DNA of 7,154 nucleotides, taken from positions 1 through 7,154 of the forward strand of contig VGTX01000056.1 of assembly GCA_016874315.1 (NCBI GenBank), written 5' to 3'. This document shows, piece after piece, positions 5,625-7,154 of this stretch. Numbering within the stretch: position 1 is the stretch's first letter; each line of letters begins with the position of its first letter. A program made the position numbers and the translations under genes. Below the pieces are notes generated by a model, which was not told the origin of the DNA, made no database searches, and was given only the letters and a program-made list of their open reading frames with translations. The stretch is from Gammaproteobacteria bacterium (GTDB lineage: Bacteria > Pseudomonadota > Gammaproteobacteria > Berkiellales > Berkiellaceae).

Positions 5625-6866
5625 ATGTCAAACTTATCACAAAGTCCTATTTGGGCATGGCTCAAAGCTGAGCAAAATCGACAAAATGACCATTTAGAAT
5701 TAATTGCTTCTGAAAACTACGTTCATGAAGATATTTTAAAACTTCAAGGCTCAATTCTCACAAACAAATACGCTGAGGGCTATCCTGGTAAGCGTTATTA
5801 TGGTGGCTGTCAGTATGTAGATTGCATTGAAACATACGCGATTGAACAGCTCTGTCAAATATTTAACGTCAGTTATGCAAATGTACAACCTCACTCCGGC
5901 TCTTCCGCAAACCTTGCCGCACTACACGCCCTTATCAAGCCGGGCGATAAAATCATGGGACTTAGCCTCCTCGAAGGCGGCCACTTAACCCACGGAAGTC
6001 CAGTGAACTTTTCCGGTCTATGGTATACCGCTGGCTCATACCATTTATCAAGCGAAGGTCTACTCGACTACGACTTGATTATGGAGCAAGCGATGCAATT
6101 TCAACCCAAAGTTTTAATTGCAGGGTATTCTGCATACTCGCGGACAATTGATTGGGTCGCATTTCGCAAAATTGCCGATCAGGTTGGAGCTTATCTGCTC
6201 GCCGATATATCACATATCAGCGGCCTGATTGCGACAGGCCTTCACCCCTCTCCGGCAGGGTACGCAGATGTGATTACAAGCACCACTCATAAAACACTGC
6301 GCGGGCCTAGGGGTGGAGTAATTATGACAAATCGTGAAGATTTAAGTAAAAAAATCAACTCAGCAATCTTCCCTGGGACTCAAGGCGGTCCGCTCTTGCA
6401 TGTTATTGCAGCAAAAGCTCGCTGCTTTGAACTCTGCCAGGAATCGACATTCTTTACATATCAAAAACAAATCTTGCTAAACGCTCAAGCTCTTTCAGAG
6501 CGACTCCAGCATCATGGACTGAAAATCATTAGCGGAGGCACAGATAACCATTTATTACTCATCTCATTAGCCGATTTTGAATTTACAGGATTAGACCTGC
6601 AACGGGCCCTTGAACGTGCAAATATCACAACAAACCGCAATACCATTCCTGGAGAAAAACGCTCTCCTCAGCTCACTTCAGGTCTGCGTATTGGTTCACC
6701 AGCACTAACAACCCGCGGATTCAAAGAAAAAGAAATGGTTATGATTGCGGATTGGATTGCTGATGCGATCAAAAACAACTGTGACCCGATGGTTATTGCA
6801 GACATTGGGGTAAAAGTTGCTCAACTATGTCATGAAATTCCACTCACAAGGCCTTGGTTTGTATGA
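5625..6866 (+). CDS. glyA: Serine hydroxymethyltransferase
   Basis: A 413-residue cytosolic PLP enzyme, near the usual 417. It converts serine and tetrahydrofolate to glycine and 5,10-methylene-tetrahydrofolate, the main one-carbon source for purine, thymidylate and methionine synthesis. Visible motifs are LIASENYV (26-33), YAEGYPGKRYYGG (49-61), GGHLTHGSPVNFSG (118-131, with His120 equivalent to the PLP-stacking His126 of E. coli), GYSAYSR (167-173) and Asp194/His197 of the ADISH motif. The PLP-binding lysine is Lys223 in STTHKTLRGPRGG, followed by FPGTQGGPLLHVIAAKA and SGGTDNH. The residue before GGH is Glu117 where E. coli has His, a known variable position. AAGGAG lies 6 bases before the ATG. 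A possible -10 (TATCAT, 5581-5586) has no convincing -35. The stop overlaps the nrdR start in ATGA, so the two are co-transcribed. It should be fully functional. Confidence 0.97.
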   Translation: MSNLSQSPIWAWLKAEQNRQNDHLELIASENYVHEDILKLQGSILTNKYAEGYPGKRYYGGCQYVDCIETYAIEQLCQIFNVSYANVQPHSGSSANLAALHALIKPGDKIMGLSLLEGGHLTHGSPVNFSGLWYTAGSYHLSSEGLLDYDLIMEQAMQFQPKVLIAGYSAYSRTIDWVAFRKIADQVGAYLLADISHISGLIATGLHPSPAGYADVITSTTHKTLRGPRGGVIMTNREDLSKKINSAIFPGTQGGPLLHVIAAKARCFELCQESTFFTYQKQILLNAQALSERLQHHGLKIISGGTDNHLLLISLADFEFTGLDLQRALERANITTNRNTIPGEKRSPQLTSGLRIGSPALTTRGFKEKEMVMIADWIADAIKNNCDPMVIADIGVKVAQLCHEIPLTRPWFV

Positions 6867-7154
6867 AATGCCCATTTTGTGACGCGCAAGATACGCGCGT
6901 CCTAGACTCTCGATTAAGCCCCGACCACGAGCAAGTGCGTCGGAGGCGTTCTTGTATCTCCTGCGGTGAGCGTTTTAATACGGCTGAAACAATTATTGTT
7001 CAGTGGCCGCGAATTATTAAAAAAGATGGACGTCGAGAGCCATTTTTTGAGCACAAATTACGGGCAGGAATTCTAAGAGCCTTTGAAAAGCGCCCCGTCA
7101 CAACAGAAGAAATTGAAGCCTTAATCTCTTCATTAAAAAAACGACTAGTCAGCC
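6863..7154 (+). CDS. nrdR: Transcriptional repressor NrdR, N-terminal part (3' end outside window)
   Basis: The ATG (6863-6865) overlaps the glyA TGA. The 97 complete codons seen make up about two thirds of the usual ~150-residue protein. NrdR senses dATP/ATP and represses ribonucleotide reductase operons by binding paired NrdR boxes. The N-terminal zinc ribbon has Cys3, Cys6, Cys31 and Cys34 with VRRRRSCISCGERFNTAE (25-42), the family signature. The ATP-cone begins at about residue 48 (QWPRIIKKDGRREPF) and continues with KLRAGILRAFEKRPVTTEE (66-84). AAGG 11 bases upstream is a weak ribosome site, so expression probably relies on coupling to glyA. The glyA-nrdR order is common in alpha- and gammaproteobacteria and is often followed by ribD. 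No nrd operon or obvious NrdR box is present in the window. Confidence 0.95.
   Translation, partial: MKCPFCDAQDTRVLDSRLSPDHEQVRRRRSCISCGERFNTAETIIVQWPRIIKKDGRREPFFEHKLRAGILRAFEKRPVTTEEIEALISSLKKRLVS

Noticed and set aside
5491..5697. 68-residue open frame on the plus strand over the ettA-glyA spacer
   Set aside because: It runs antisense to ettA and out of frame into glyA, with no ribosome site and a low-complexity, Cys/His/Ser-rich translation.
6868..6882. Second ATG as a possible nrdR start
   Set aside because: This frame meets TGA after four codons. The ATG at 6863 gives the conserved MKCPFC zinc-ribbon start.

Overview
The window is a compact stretch of bacterial chromosome, AT-leaning (roughly 40% GC by eye), using the standard bacterial code: TGA is a stop and Trp is TGG. 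The gene set is xseB, ispA, pnuC, nusB, ettA, glyA and nrdR plus two membrane-protein genes. It points to a proteobacterium. EttA, NrdR and the SHMT C-terminus read closest to gammaproteobacterial versions, possibly from the host-associated Legionellales type, but an alphaproteobacterium cannot be excluded by eye.

Left block, minus strand (115-3135). A small unrecognised membrane protein gene (2683-3135) is followed by a short DUF445-family membrane protein (1898-2554), which has its own candidate promoter set in two overlapping palindromes. Next comes a tight cluster xseB-ispA-pnuC, with a 26-base overlap at the first junction and directly abutting stop and start codons at the second. IspA makes farnesyl diphosphate, XseB is the small subunit of exonuclease VII, and PnuC imports nicotinamide riboside for NAD synthesis. 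The left edge holds the 3' end of an IS200/IS605-type TnpA gene running toward pnuC. Its coding end and a following hairpin overlap the 3' end of pnuC, so the last ~21 PnuC residues appear to be transposon-derived.

Middle (3136-3873). A 267-base intergenic region separates the divergent genes 2683-3135 and nusB. It contains a good sigma70-like promoter for nusB and nothing else I can support. nusB and ettA converge on two tandem hairpins, one spanning the nusB stop and one spanning the ettA stop.

Right block. ettA (translation factor ABC-F ATPase, minus strand) and glyA (serine hydroxymethyltransferase, plus strand) diverge from a 77-base spacer. glyA overlaps nrdR (ribonucleotide reductase repressor) in an ATGA junction, and nrdR runs off the right edge.

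Most of the window is housekeeping. I see no CRISPR array, toxin-antitoxin pair, defence cassette, tRNA or rRNA. The points of interest are the transposon end built into pnuC, pnuC sitting where dxs often follows ispA, the palindromic promoter region before the DUF445 gene, the double hairpin at the convergent junction, and an apparent excess of the palindrome CGATCG.
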